Positions 25,264 to 33,511 of a DNA stretch of 64,000 nt are shown here, piece after piece (positions within the stretch are counted from its first letter, which is position 1; each line of letters begins with the position of its first letter). The notes under the pieces were generated by a model, which saw only the letters and a program-made list of their open reading frames with translations, had not been told where the DNA came from and ran no database searches. A program made the translations under genes and the position numbers. This DNA comes from Streptomyces hokutonensis (GTDB taxonomy: Bacteria; Actinomycetota; Actinomycetes; Streptomycetales; Streptomycetaceae), in assembly GCF_000376565.1 (NCBI RefSeq), contig NZ_BARG01000036.1, positions 1-64,000 on the forward strand, read 5' to 3'.

Positions 25264-26055
25264 ATGCTCACCACCCGTTTCGTCAACGGCGCTCCCAACT
25301 GGCTGGACGTCGGCTCGCCCGACATCGACGGCGCCATCTCCTTCTACGGCGGTCTCTTCGGCTGGCAGTTCCAGTCCGCGGGACCCGAGGCCGGCGGCTA
25401 CGGCTTCTTCCAACTCGACGGCAAAACGGTCGCTGGCGGTATGCCACTGCCCCCGGAGCACGACTCGTCCGCGTGGACCGTGTACTTCCAGAGCCCGGAC
25501 GCGGAGGCCACGGCCAAGGCGGTGGAGCAGGCGCACGGCGCGGTCCTGTTCCAGCCGATGGACGTGATGGGCGAGGGGCACATGGCGGTCCTGAGGGACC
25601 CGGCGGGCGCCGCGTTCGGCATCTGGCAGCCGGGCCGGACCAAGGGTGTCGACGTGGCGGGCGACCCCGGTTCGCTGACCTGGGTGGAGCTCTACACACC
25701 GGACGTCGCCGCGGCCGCCGCCTTCTACCACTCCTCGCTCGGCCTGGAGACCTCGGCCGCGCCCATGCCCGGCGGTGACTACACCTGTCTCAACCCGGCG
25801 GGTGCCGGTGAGGAGGCGATGTTCGGGGGTGTCGTCCCGCTCGACTTCGACGCGAACGGCGCGGCCTCGGGGGCGTACTGGCTGGCCTACTTCGAGGTCG
25901 CCGACGTGGACGCCACCGTGGCCAAGGCGGTGGAGAGCGGCGGCAAGGTCGCCGTGCCCGCCGCCACCATGGAGGGCGTCGGCCGTATGGCCCAGCTCAC
26001 CGACCCGCACGGCGCCCGCTTCGCCGTCATCAGGAGCGAGCCGCCGCAGAGCTGA
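25264..26055 (+). CDS. Two-domain VOC (glyoxalase-fold) protein
   Basis: The 263-residue protein consists of two VOC domains. The first begins NWLDVGSPDIDGAISFYGGLFGW (about 9-120) and the second begins LTWVELYTPDVAAAAAFYHSSLGL (about 135-255). Both end in FGIWQPG- or FAVIRSE-type strands. The metal-binding side chains differ from true glyoxalase I, so a binding or hydroxylase-like role is possible. A strong ribosome site (GAGGAGGG) precedes ATG 25264. It converges on the LacI gene with 21 bp between stops. This subgroup is often called hydroxylase in Streptomyces annotation, without direct evidence. Confidence 0.85.
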   Translation: MLTTRFVNGAPNWLDVGSPDIDGAISFYGGLFGWQFQSAGPEAGGYGFFQLDGKTVAGGMPLPPEHDSSAWTVYFQSPDAEATAKAVEQAHGAVLFQPMDVMGEGHMAVLRDPAGAAFGIWQPGRTKGVDVAGDPGSLTWVELYTPDVAAAAAFYHSSLGLETSAAPMPGGDYTCLNPAGAGEEAMFGGVVPLDFDANGAASGAYWLAYFEVADVDATVAKAVESGGKVAVPAATMEGVGRMAQLTDPHGARFAVIRSEPPQS

Positions 26056-26076
26056 CGGCGCGTCCCGGGGGCAGGC

Positions 26077-27123
26077 CTACGCGGAGGCGCGGCGGACCAG
26101 TGTGGTCGGCAGGATCACACTGGACGGCGCGCCTCCGACGCCCTCGCTGGTGGCCCGGCGGTCGAGGCCGCGCAGCAGCAGGCGGGCCATCAACCGGCCC
26201 ATCTCCTCTATGTCCTGACGGACCGTCGTGAGCGGCGGCTCGGTCTGCTCGGCGACCGGCAGCATGTCGTCGAAGCCGATCACGGCCACGTCCTCGGGCA
26301 CCCGCAGCCCCTCCTCGCGCAGCACCTTCATGGCGCCGTAGGCGGTGAGGTCGTTGGCGGCGAACACGGCGTCCACGTCGGGGCAGCGGTCGAGGAGTTC
26401 CCGCATGGCGCGCTCACCGCCGCCCGGGGTGAAGTCGCTCTCCACGATCAGCCGGGGGTCGGCGTCGACCATGACGTCCCGGAACCCGTCGAGCCGGTCC
26501 ACCGCGGACGTCTGGTCGAGGGCGCCGGTGATGTGCGCGATCCGGGTGCGGCCGAGCGCGACGAGATGGCGTACGGCCTCGCGGGCACCGCCCCGGTTGT
26601 CGCAGTCGACGTACACGGTGGGCCCGGTCGCGCGGGTTCCCTCGCTCCAGGAGGGCCGGCCGCCGAACACCGTGGGGACACCGGCCCGTTGGATCAGTCC
26701 GGGCAGCGGGTCGTCGAGGTGGAGGGAGAAGACGAGCGCGCCGTCCACATGTCCGCCGGCGAGATAGCGGCCGACGCGGGCGTGGTCGGCACGGCCCTCC
26801 GTGAGGAGCAGCACGAGTTGGGAGTCGTGAGCCGTCAACTCCTTGCTGATACCCCTCAGTTGCATGGCGAAGAAGGGGTCGGCGAAGACCCGGGTCTCCG
26901 GTTCGGCGATCACCACGGCGATGGCGTCGTGCCGCCTGGTCACCAGGGAGCGGGCGGCCTGGTTGGGGACGTAGCCGAGTTCCTCCACGGCCTGCCGGAC
27001 CCGTTCGACGAGCGATTCCCGCACCCCGTCCCCGCCGTTGACCACCCGGGACACGGTGGCCCGCGACACCCCCGCCCGCGCGGCCACGGCCTCCAACGTG
27101 GGGCGCGGTGCTGTCTCGGTCAC
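26077..27123 (-). CDS. LacI family repressor, CebR-like
   Basis: The 348-residue protein has an N-terminal LacI HTH and hinge (TLEAVAARAGVSRATVSRVVNGGDGVRESLVERVRQAVEELGYVPNQAARSL, about 8-60). A periplasmic-binding-protein-like effector domain follows to the C-terminus, including AAFANDLTAYGAM-type and VIGFDDM segments. The GTG start at 27123 has GGAGGGG upstream. A palindrome almost identical to the CebR operator lies 56 bp upstream, suggesting autoregulation and a cello-oligosaccharide-type effector. No sugar genes are adjacent, so the targets must lie elsewhere. LacI assignment is firm; CebR likeness is inference from the operator and general sequence. Confidence 0.9.
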   Translation of the reverse strand: MTETAPRPTLEAVAARAGVSRATVSRVVNGGDGVRESLVERVRQAVEELGYVPNQAARSLVTRRHDAIAVVIAEPETRVFADPFFAMQLRGISKELTAHDSQLVLLLTEGRADHARVGRYLAGGHVDGALVFSLHLDDPLPGLIQRAGVPTVFGGRPSWSEGTRATGPTVYVDCDNRGGAREAVRHLVALGRTRIAHITGALDQTSAVDRLDGFRDVMVDADPRLIVESDFTPGGGERAMRELLDRCPDVDAVFAANDLTAYGAMKVLREEGLRVPEDVAVIGFDDMLPVAEQTEPPLTTVRQDIEEMGRLMARLLLRGLDRRATSEGVGGAPSSVILPTTLVRRASA

Positions 27124-27178
27124 TTCTGGACCCCTCCTCGATGCTGCGGATCAGGATAGCCGCGGGCGAAGCGGACGG

Positions 27179-27192
27179 TGAGAGCGCTCCCA
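27179..27192. promoter_or_regulatory. CebR/LacI-type operator
   Basis: TGAGAGCGCTCCCA at 27179-27192 differs at one position from the known 14-bp CebR palindrome TGGGAGCGCTCCCA. It lies between the LacI gene and the upstream cyclodeaminase-like gene, a position suited to autoregulation. Confidence 0.7.
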
Positions 27193-27212
27193 ACTCGACA
27201 AGATCCCATGGT

Positions 27213-28100
27213 TCACCCCAGCAGATTCACCCGCCGCCCGACCCCGTCCCCCTCCGCCCGCCGGTACGCCAGCCAGGCGAGTGCCAGGTCCTGCCAGGGC
27301 AGGCCGAGGGGGGCGTACACGGAGCGGGCGGTGGCTTCGGTGCGGCCCGGATGGTCGCCGCGCAGTACGTCGCCGAGTGTCGTGTCGATGTCGGACGCTG
27401 CCAACGCGTCTACGGACGCGACCAGTCGGCGATCGTCCACGACGACGAGCGCCGCGTCGAGCAGATCGGCGGCCAGTTCCCACCTGCCGGGTTCGTCGGC
27501 GGCGAGGCTGGTGAAGTGCTGGCCCGCACGGGTGTCCGCGAGGGACAGCGGTGGGGTGCGGGACCAGGTCGCGAGGAGCACGATGTCGGCGGCCGAGGCC
27601 ACCTCCGTCGCCGAGCCCAGCACCTTGCCGCCGTTCCGTAGGGCGAGGTCGGTCGCGCGGTCGAAGTCCGTGTCGTGGACGAGGAGTTGACCGTACGGCC
27701 GCAGGACGTCCAGCCCCCGGAGCATCGACTCGGCCTGCGCACCGGCTCCGATCACGCCCACCACCGCGTCCTCCGCCGGGTGCGCGAGAACGTGGGTGCC
27801 GAGGGCCGCCGCCAGTCCGGTCCGCCAGGCGGTCACCGTCGCCGCGTCGAGGAGGGCGAGCAACTCCCCGTTCGTGCCGTCGCGCAGGCACATCACGCTC
27901 CCCGACCCGGCCCCCGCGCACTTCACCACGTGGAGGGAAGCGGTGGCGGTACCGGGGAACAACGGCGGTTCCGTGCGCGCCCGTTGAACCGGAACCGCCG
28001 TGGCCGCCCCCGTGGTGAGGAAGCCGTGCCGCAGCGCGGCTAGGCAGGCCGCGGGTTCGAAGAGGGCGTCGAGGTCCCCTCGCGTCAGCAGGCGGGGCAT
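27213..28100 (-). CDS. Ornithine cyclodeaminase/mu-crystallin family protein
   Basis: This 295-residue NAD(P)-dependent protein has MPRLLTRGDLDALFEPAACLAALRHGF at the N-terminus and the Rossmann motif VVGVIGAGAQAESMLRGL near residue 125. A later segment is FTSLAADEPGRWELAADLLDAALVVVDD. The family includes ornithine cyclodeaminase, alanine dehydrogenase and ketimine reductases. The substrate cannot be told from sequence. The ATG at 28100 is chosen over 28133, which lies inside the preceding ligase-polymerase gene. The stop of that gene is only 4 bp upstream, so co-transcription with it is likely even though no metabolic link is evident. Confidence 0.85.
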   Translation of the reverse strand: MPRLLTRGDLDALFEPAACLAALRHGFLTTGAATAVPVQRARTEPPLFPGTATASLHVVKCAGAGSGSVMCLRDGTNGELLALLDAATVTAWRTGLAAALGTHVLAHPAEDAVVGVIGAGAQAESMLRGLDVLRPYGQLLVHDTDFDRATDLALRNGGKVLGSATEVASAADIVLLATWSRTPPLSLADTRAGQHFTSLAADEPGRWELAADLLDAALVVVDDRRLVASVDALAASDIDTTLGDVLRGDHPGRTEATARSVYAPLGLPWQDLALAWLAYRRAEGDGVGRRVNLLG

Positions 28101-28104
28101 CCCG

Positions 28105-29127
28105 TCAGGATCCCTCGGGATCCTTCTTCGCACGGCTCGGCTGCACCCGCTTGGGCTCCCCCGGCATCTTCGGGTACTCCGGCGGATACGGCAGATCGCC
28201 TAGCCCGTGGTCGTGTTCGTCGCGGCGCGCGAGTTCGAGGAGGGCGTCGAGGGAGTAGCGGTGGTCGTCCATGTCGGCGTGCACGTCGCCGAGTTCGGCG
28301 AAACGGGCCGGCATGGTCGCCAGGTCGAAGTCACGGGGGTGCGCGGTACCCACCTCGTCCCAGCTCAGCGGGGCCGAGACGGGGGCGTGCGGGCGGGGTC
28401 GTACGGAGTAGGCGGAGGCGATGGTGCGGTCGCGGGCGGTCTGGTTGTAGTCGACGAAGATGCGTTCGCCGCGCTCCTCCTTCCACCACTTGATCGTCAC
28501 CTGCTCGGGCATCCGGCGTTCCAGTTCGCGGCCGACGGCGATGGCCGCGCGGCGGACCTGGGTGAAGGTCCAGTTGGGTTCGATGGGGACGAAGACGTGC
28601 AGGCCGCGTCCGCCGGAGGTCTTGGGGAAGCCCTTCAGACCGCCGAACTCGTCGAGTACGGCACGGAGTTCGTGGGCGGCGCGGACGGCGTCGTCGTAGT
28701 CGGTGCCGGGCTGCGGGTCGAGGTCGATGCGGAGTTCGTCGGGGCTGTCGACGTCGTCGCGGCGCACCGGCCAGGGGTGGAAGGTGAGCGTGCCGTACTG
28801 GGCGGCCCACAGGACGGCGGCCTCCTCGGTGGGGCACATCTCGTCGGCGCTGCGTCCGCTGGGGAAGGTGATGTGGGCGCGCGGAATCCAGTCGGGCATG
28901 TTCTTGGGCGCCCGTTTCTGGAAGAAGTTCTCGCCCTCGACGCCGTCCGGGTAGCGCTCCAGGGTGGTGGGGCGGTCGCGCAGGGCGCGCAGGATTCCGG
29001 GGCCGACCGCGAGGTAGTAGCGGGCGAGGTCCAGCTTGGTGAAGCCGCGCTCCGGGAAGAAGATCTTGTCGGGACTGGACAGCCGTACGGTCCGGCCGCC
29101 CGCCTCCAGTTCCACCGCTTCGCCCAT
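28105..29127 (-). CDS. ligD: LigD-type DNA polymerase/primase domain protein
   Basis: The 340-residue stand-alone polymerase domain of the LigD family (archaeo-eukaryotic primase fold) is used in non-homologous end joining. Motifs seen are SSPDKIFFPERGFTKLDLARYY at the N-terminus, FHPWPVRRDDVDSPDELRIDLDPQPG (catalytic DxD near residue 135) and KTSGGRGLHVFVPI. The third Asp region is IFVDYNQTARDRTIASAYSVR. No ligase or nuclease domain is fused. It diverges from an ATP-dependent ligase gene 75 bp away, so the usual LigD activities are split here. No Ku gene is in the window. Confidence 0.92.
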   Translation of the reverse strand: MGEAVELEAGGRTVRLSSPDKIFFPERGFTKLDLARYYLAVGPGILRALRDRPTTLERYPDGVEGENFFQKRAPKNMPDWIPRAHITFPSGRSADEMCPTEEAAVLWAAQYGTLTFHPWPVRRDDVDSPDELRIDLDPQPGTDYDDAVRAAHELRAVLDEFGGLKGFPKTSGGRGLHVFVPIEPNWTFTQVRRAAIAVGRELERRMPEQVTIKWWKEERGERIFVDYNQTARDRTIASAYSVRPRPHAPVSAPLSWDEVGTAHPRDFDLATMPARFAELGDVHADMDDHRYSLDALLELARRDEHDHGLGDLPYPPEYPKMPGEPKRVQPSRAKKDPEGS

Positions 29128-29202
29128 GCGAGCCACGGTAGGCCCGCCGCCCGGACATCGCACACCGGGCGACAAGCGACGTACGAGCGCAGAATCGGAA
29201 CC

Positions 29203-30273
29203 ATGGATCTGCCGGTGATGCCGCCCGTGAAGCCGATGCTCGCCAAGTCGGTGGCGAGGATTCCGCCGGGCATGCACTACGAGGCGAAGTGGGACGGCTT
29301 CCGGGCGATCGTGTTCCGCGACGGCGCCGAGGTCGAGCTGGGCAGCCGTACCGGAAAGCCGTTGACCAGGTATTTTCCCGAGCTGGTCGAGGCGTTGAAG
29401 GAGCGGGTGCCACAGCGCTGTGTGCTGGACGGGGAGATCGTGATCGCGCGGGAGGGGCGGCTCGACTTCGACGCGCTGACCGAGCGCATCCACCCGGCCG
29501 AGTCGCGGGTGCGGACGCTGGCCGGGCGGACCCCGGCGTCCTTCGTCGCCTTCGACCTGCTGGCCCTGGCCGACGAGTCGCTGGTGGACGTGCCGCTCGC
29601 CGACCGCAGGGCGCTCCTCGCCCGGGCGCTGTCGGGTGTGACCGCACCTGTGCACCTCGCGCCCGCGACCACCGACATCGAGGTGGCGCGGCGGTGGTTC
29701 GAGCAGTACGAGGGGGCCGGGCTCGACGGTGTCGTGGCGAAGCCGCTGGATCTGCGCTACCGCCAGGACGAGCGCGCCATGTTCAAGATCAAGCACGAGC
29801 GGACGGCGGACGTCGTGGTCGCCGGGTACCGCCTGCACAAGAGCGGGCCCGTGGTGGGTTCGCTCCTGCTCGGTCTTCACGACGACCGGGGCACCCTGCA
29901 GCACGTGGGCGTGTCCGCCGCCTTCACCATGAAGCGGCGCGCCGAGCTGATCGAGGAGTTGGAGCCGCTGCGCATGGACGACCCCGCGGGACATCCGTGG
30001 GCGGCCTGGGCGGAGGAGGCCGCCCATGAGAGCGCACGGCTGCCGGGGGCGCCGAGCCGCTGGTCGGGCAAGAAGGACCTCTCCTGGGTGCCGCTGCGGC
30101 CGGAGCGGGTGGCCGAGGTGGCGTACGACCACATGGAGAACGGCGCGCGCTTCCGGCACACGGCGCGTTTCCGCCGCTGGCGCCCGGACCGCACGCCCGA
30201 GAGCTGCACCTACGCACAGCTGGAGGAGCCGGTCCGCTACGACCTCGCGGAGATCCTGAGACCTCCGGACTGA
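29203..30273 (+). CDS. ATP-dependent DNA ligase (LigC/LigD ligase-domain type)
   Basis: This 356-residue ligase has the nucleotidyltransferase motif YEAKWDGFRAIVF (adenylated Lys near residue 27). Motif III is in VLDGEIVIAREGRLDFDAL, with VVAKPLDLRYR and FKIKHERTADVVVAGYRLHKSG leading into an OB domain. Its length fits stand-alone bacterial LigC-type enzymes. The ATG at 29203 gives MDLPVMPPVKPMLAKSV, the conserved family start; the long open frame upstream is antisense to ligD. Divergent pairing with the LigD polymerase suggests joint work in end joining or gap repair. Confidence 0.92.
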   Translation: MDLPVMPPVKPMLAKSVARIPPGMHYEAKWDGFRAIVFRDGAEVELGSRTGKPLTRYFPELVEALKERVPQRCVLDGEIVIAREGRLDFDALTERIHPAESRVRTLAGRTPASFVAFDLLALADESLVDVPLADRRALLARALSGVTAPVHLAPATTDIEVARRWFEQYEGAGLDGVVAKPLDLRYRQDERAMFKIKHERTADVVVAGYRLHKSGPVVGSLLLGLHDDRGTLQHVGVSAAFTMKRRAELIEELEPLRMDDPAGHPWAAWAEEAAHESARLPGAPSRWSGKKDLSWVPLRPERVAEVAYDHMENGARFRHTARFRRWRPDRTPESCTYAQLEEPVRYDLAEILRPPD

Positions 30274-30384
30274 ATCCTTCCGGATCTTCCGGTGGGCCGA
30301 TCGGCCCATTCGACGCGCACAAACACAACCGAGCGGGTATGGCCACCAATGAACTTATAAGCGCACAATCGAAAACACAGACTG

Positions 30385-31395
30385 GTGGCAACGGTGGGCA
30401 TGGGACAGAAGGCGCCCCGGCGTCGCGGCGCGAGACGAGCGGCGCTGCTGGCCGCCACGATGACGGCCTCCCTCGCGGTGGGCTGCACGGCGCATCACGG
30501 CGCCACCGTCGACGACGGACGCGGACAGACCCAGTCCCCCACGCAGAGCCCGGCCGAGAGCCCGAGCTCGGTCGCCCCCGCCGCCGGTCCGGTGCTCGCG
30601 GTGAAGATCGACAACGTGCCCGCGGCCCGGCCGCAGACGGGCCTGGACTCGGCGGACATCGTCTACGCCGAGCAGGTCGAGGGCGGACTCAGCCGGCTGA
30701 TGGCGGTGTTCGCCACCAAGCTGCCCAAGTCCGTCGGACCGGTACGCAGCGCCCGGGTGTCCGATCTGGAGCTGCTGCGCCAGTTCGACGACCCGACGCT
30801 CGCCTTCTCCGGGGCCCAGCACAAGCTGCTGCCGCTGATCGACAAGGCACCGCTGCGGTCCGCGTCGCCCGACGAGGTGGCGAGCGCCTACTACCGGGGT
30901 GTCGACAAGTCCGCCCCGCACAACCTCTATCTGCGCCCGAACAAACTGCTCTCGTCCGCCCCCGGCGCGGCGGCCCTGACGACCGGTTTCCACTACGGCG
31001 CGGCTCCCGCGGGCGGAAAGACCACCACCTCCCGCACCGTGCGCTATCCGGCGGCCCGCTTCACCTTCACCTGGTCCGGGTCGCGGCACCGCTGGCTGGT
31101 CACCGAGGACGGCACGCCCACCGTGACGACCGCCGGCAAGCGGCTGGCCCCGGCGACGGTCGTCGTCCAGTACGTGAAGATCCAGAAGTCCGTCTATCAC
31201 GACGTCCTCGGCAACAACACGCCGTACACCGTGACCGTCGGCTCCGGGAAGGCGGACGTGCTGCGGGACGGCCGTACCTTCAGTGTCGACTGGAAGCGGC
31301 CGGAGGCGACGGGCGGAACGGAGTTCACCACCTCCGACGGCACGCCCGTGAACTTCGCCAAGGGCCAGGTCTGGGTGGTGTTCGCGAAGGCCTGA
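30385..31395 (+). CDS. DUF3048 domain lipoprotein
   Basis: The 336-residue exported protein has an Arg-rich N-terminus, a hydrophobic segment and a lipobox LAVGC (Cys near residue 34), so it is probably a lipoprotein. The mature part has a Ser/Pro/Thr-rich spacer, then the two DUF3048 regions: PAARPQTGLDSADIVYAEQVEGGLSRLMAVF...GPVRSARV and the C-terminal YHDVLGNNTPYTVTVGSGKADVLRDG. The function of DUF3048 is not established. GTG 30385 is the longest start; ATG 30400 is equally possible and keeps the signal. It converges on pcaV with 17 bp between stops. Confidence 0.87.
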   Translation: MATVGMGQKAPRRRGARRAALLAATMTASLAVGCTAHHGATVDDGRGQTQSPTQSPAESPSSVAPAAGPVLAVKIDNVPAARPQTGLDSADIVYAEQVEGGLSRLMAVFATKLPKSVGPVRSARVSDLELLRQFDDPTLAFSGAQHKLLPLIDKAPLRSASPDEVASAYYRGVDKSAPHNLYLRPNKLLSSAPGAAALTTGFHYGAAPAGGKTTTSRTVRYPAARFTFTWSGSRHRWLVTEDGTPTVTTAGKRLAPATVVVQYVKIQKSVYHDVLGNNTPYTVTVGSGKADVLRDGRTFSVDWKRPEATGGTEFTTSDGTPVNFAKGQVWVVFAKA

Positions 31396-31412
31396 CAGCA
31401 GTGGCCCGAGCG

Positions 31413-31877
31413 TCAGCGGTGGGCGGCGAGGGGCTCCGTGGGGTTGCGGAGCCCCTCCGCCGCGTCCGAGACCCGTTGGATGAGGTCGAGGAAGACGCCC
31501 TGTTCCTCGGCGGAGAGCGGGGCCAGGAAGACCTGGTTCATCCGGGCGGTGCGGACGGCGAGCTTGCGGTGGACGCGCCGGCCGTCGTCGGTGAGGCAGA
31601 GCAGGAAACGGCGGCCGTCGCGCGCGTCACGTACCTTGTCGAGGAGGCCGCGGCCGCTCAGCCGGCTGATCACCTCGGCGACGGTGGACCGGTCCAGGCC
31701 CACCCGCTCGCCCACCGTGCGCTGGTCGAGCCCCGGTTCGGCGACGAGCGCGTTGAGCACCGCGAACTGCGGGGAGGTGATCTCCTCGGAGACCATCGTG
31801 TTCCACAGCAGGTAGTGCGCCTGCTGGAGCCGCCGGGCGAGGTGCCCGGGGTGAATGGTGAGATCCACCGCGCCCAT
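31413..31877 (-). CDS. pcaV: PcaV-type MarR repressor of the pca operon
   Basis: This 154-residue MarR regulator diverges from pcaI exactly as PcaV does in S. coelicolor (SCO6704). PcaV represses pcaIJFHGBL and is released by protocatechuate. The winged helix is in TSPQFAVLNALVAEPGLDQRTVGERVGLDRSTVAEVISRL. With the ATG at 31877 (GGGAGGG four bases upstream) the conserved ligand-contacting Arg of GHLARR falls at residue 15, as reported for PcaV; this supports the start. The upstream ATG at 31895 is less likely. Two inverted GTGCAC-centred elements lie in the divergent promoter region. Confidence 0.93.
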   Translation of the reverse strand: MGAVDLTIHPGHLARRLQQAHYLLWNTMVSEEITSPQFAVLNALVAEPGLDQRTVGERVGLDRSTVAEVISRLSGRGLLDKVRDARDGRRFLLCLTDDGRRVHRKLAVRTARMNQVFLAPLSAEEQGVFLDLIQRVSDAAEGLRNPTEPLAAHR

Positions 31878-31900
31878 GTGCCCTCCCGAAGTCATATTCG

Positions 31901-31957
31901 TCCGTGCACTGAACGATACCCGGGGACCCTGGGGCCGAGTCCAGACCTGTGCACGGA
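31901..31957. promoter_or_regulatory. PcaV operator pair
   Basis: TCCGTGCAC (31901-31909) and GTGCACGGA (31949-31957) are exact inverted copies 39 bp apart in the pcaV-pcaI gap. Each is centred on the palindrome GTGCAC. The first overlaps the likely pcaV promoter, and the second precedes the pcaI -35. Confidence 0.65.
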
Positions 31958-31982
31958 GCCGACCTGGGGCTTCTCTCAGGTC

Positions 31983-32011
31983 TTGACGCGAGGGCCCCGC
32001 AGTGGCAGCGT
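31983..32011 (+). promoter_or_regulatory. Candidate pca operon promoter
   Basis: TTGACG (31983-31988) and CAGCGT (32006-32011), with 17-bp spacing, lie about 100 bp before pcaI and 26 bp downstream of the second PcaV-like half-operator. Confidence 0.5.
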
Positions 32012-32111
32012 GAAGGAAACTTCACCGAAATGCTCAGTGCCCTGACGAACTGCGGCGATCTTGACCGCATGGACTGCTGACCGGGCGCTCGGACGGGACG
32101 GAGCTTCACGG

Positions 32112-32867
32112 ATGGACAAGGTGGTCGCCACCGCCCTGGAGGCAGTGGCCGATGTGCCGGACGGAGCGACACTGGCCGTCGGCGGCTTCGGGCTGAGCGG
32201 TGTACCGAACGTGCTGATCCAGGCGCTGTACGAGCGCGGGGTCGGCTCGCTGGGCGTGGTCTCCAACAACTGCGGGGCACTGGAGTCCGGCCTCGCCGTG
32301 CTGCTGGCCGCCGGCCGGATCGCCCGGGTGACCGGCTCCTACATCGGCGCCAACAAGGAGTTCGCCCGCCAGTACCTGGCCGGGGAACTGGAGGTCGAGC
32401 TGATCCCCCAGGGCACCCTGGCGGAGCGGCTGCGCGCGGGCGGGGCGGGCATCCCCGCCTTCTACACCCCTGCGGGGGTCGGCACCCAGGTCGCCGAGGG
32501 CGGACTGCCCTGGCGCTACGACGGCTCCGGCGGCGTCTCCCTCGCCTCCCCGCCGAAGGAGGTACGGGACTTCGACGGCACCGAGTACGTGCTGGAGCGC
32601 GGCATCCGCACCGACTTCGCCCTGGTGCGGGCCGCGAAGGGCGACCGGCACGGCAACCTCGTCTTCAACAGGTCGACCCGCAACTTCAACCCCCTCGCCG
32701 CCATGGCGGGCCGGGTGACGATCGCCGAGGTCGAGGAGCTGGTCGAGCCCGGCGCGATCGACCCGGACGCGGTGCATCTGCCGGGGATCTTCGTGCAGCG
32801 GGTGGTGGCCCTCACCCCCGAACAGGCCGCCGACAAGCGGATCGAGCAGCGGACGGTGAGCAGCTGA
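32112..32867 (+). CDS. pcaI: 3-oxoadipate CoA-transferase subunit A
   Basis: The 251-residue alpha subunit of the succinyl-CoA:3-oxoadipate CoA-transferase activates beta-ketoadipate for thiolysis. The N-terminus LAVGGFGLSGVPNVLIQAL and the following VVSNNCGALESGLAVLL, ARQYLAGELEVELIPQGTLAERLRAGGAGIPAFYTPAGVGT are diagnostic of the family I CoA-transferase A subunit. The start is ATG 32112 with GGAG upstream. It is the first gene of a tightly packed operon ending with pcaL. The next gene starts on its final base. Confidence 0.95.
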   Translation: MDKVVATALEAVADVPDGATLAVGGFGLSGVPNVLIQALYERGVGSLGVVSNNCGALESGLAVLLAAGRIARVTGSYIGANKEFARQYLAGELEVELIPQGTLAERLRAGGAGIPAFYTPAGVGTQVAEGGLPWRYDGSGGVSLASPPKEVRDFDGTEYVLERGIRTDFALVRAAKGDRHGNLVFNRSTRNFNPLAAMAGRVTIAEVEELVEPGAIDPDAVHLPGIFVQRVVALTPEQAADKRIEQRTVSS

Positions 32868-33511
32868 TGGCCTGGACACGCGAGCAGATGGCGGCCCGCG
32901 CGGCGCGCGAACTTCAGGACGGACAGTACGTCAATCTCGGCATCGGACTGCCGACCCTGATCCCCAACTACCTCCCGCCGGGCGTCGAGGTGATCCTCGA
33001 GTCCGAGAACGGCATCCTCGGCACCGGCCCGTATCCGACCGAGGACCAGGTCGACCCGGATCTGATCAACGCAGGCAAGGAGACCGTGACGGTCCTGCCC
33101 GGCGCCTCCTTCTTCGACTCCGCGCTCTCCTTCGGGATGATCCGGGGCGGTCACATAGACGTCGCCGTGCTGGGCGCGATGCAGGTGTCGGCCGGGGGCG
33201 ACCTCGCGAACTGGGCGATCCCCGGCAAGCTGATCACCGGGATCGGCGGGGCGATGGACCTCGTCCACGGCGCCCGCACGGTCATCGTCGTGATGACCCA
33301 TGTGGCCAAGGACGGCTCCCCGAAGATCCTCAAGGAGTGCGCGCTGCCCCTCACCGGGAAGGCGTGCGTGAACCGGGTCATCACCGATCTCGGTGTGATC
33401 GACGTGACGCCGGAGGGGCTGGTGCTGACCGAGACCGCGCCCGGTGTGACCGTCGAGGAGATCGTCGCCAGGACCGACGCCGAACTGACCATCACGGAGG
33501 GCCTGTTGTGA
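32867..33511 (+). CDS. pcaJ: 3-oxoadipate CoA-transferase subunit B
   Basis: The 214-residue beta subunit carries the catalytic Glu in the conserved SENGILGTGP (near residue 48), which forms the glutamyl-CoA intermediate. NLGIGLPTLIPNYLP and GGHIDVAVLGAMQVSAGGDLANWAIPGK also match. The ATG begins at the last base of the pcaI stop codon (TGATG), giving tight coupling for a 1:1 complex with PcaI. The length is typical. Confidence 0.95.
   Translation: MAWTREQMAARAARELQDGQYVNLGIGLPTLIPNYLPPGVEVILESENGILGTGPYPTEDQVDPDLINAGKETVTVLPGASFFDSALSFGMIRGGHIDVAVLGAMQVSAGGDLANWAIPGKLITGIGGAMDLVHGARTVIVVMTHVAKDGSPKILKECALPLTGKACVNRVITDLGVIDVTPEGLVLTETAPGVTVEEIVARTDAELTITEGLL

Noticed and set aside
28207..29202. 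Upstream extension of the ligase frame
   Set aside because: It is antisense to the well-supported LigD polymerase gene, and the conserved ligase N-terminus begins at 29203.
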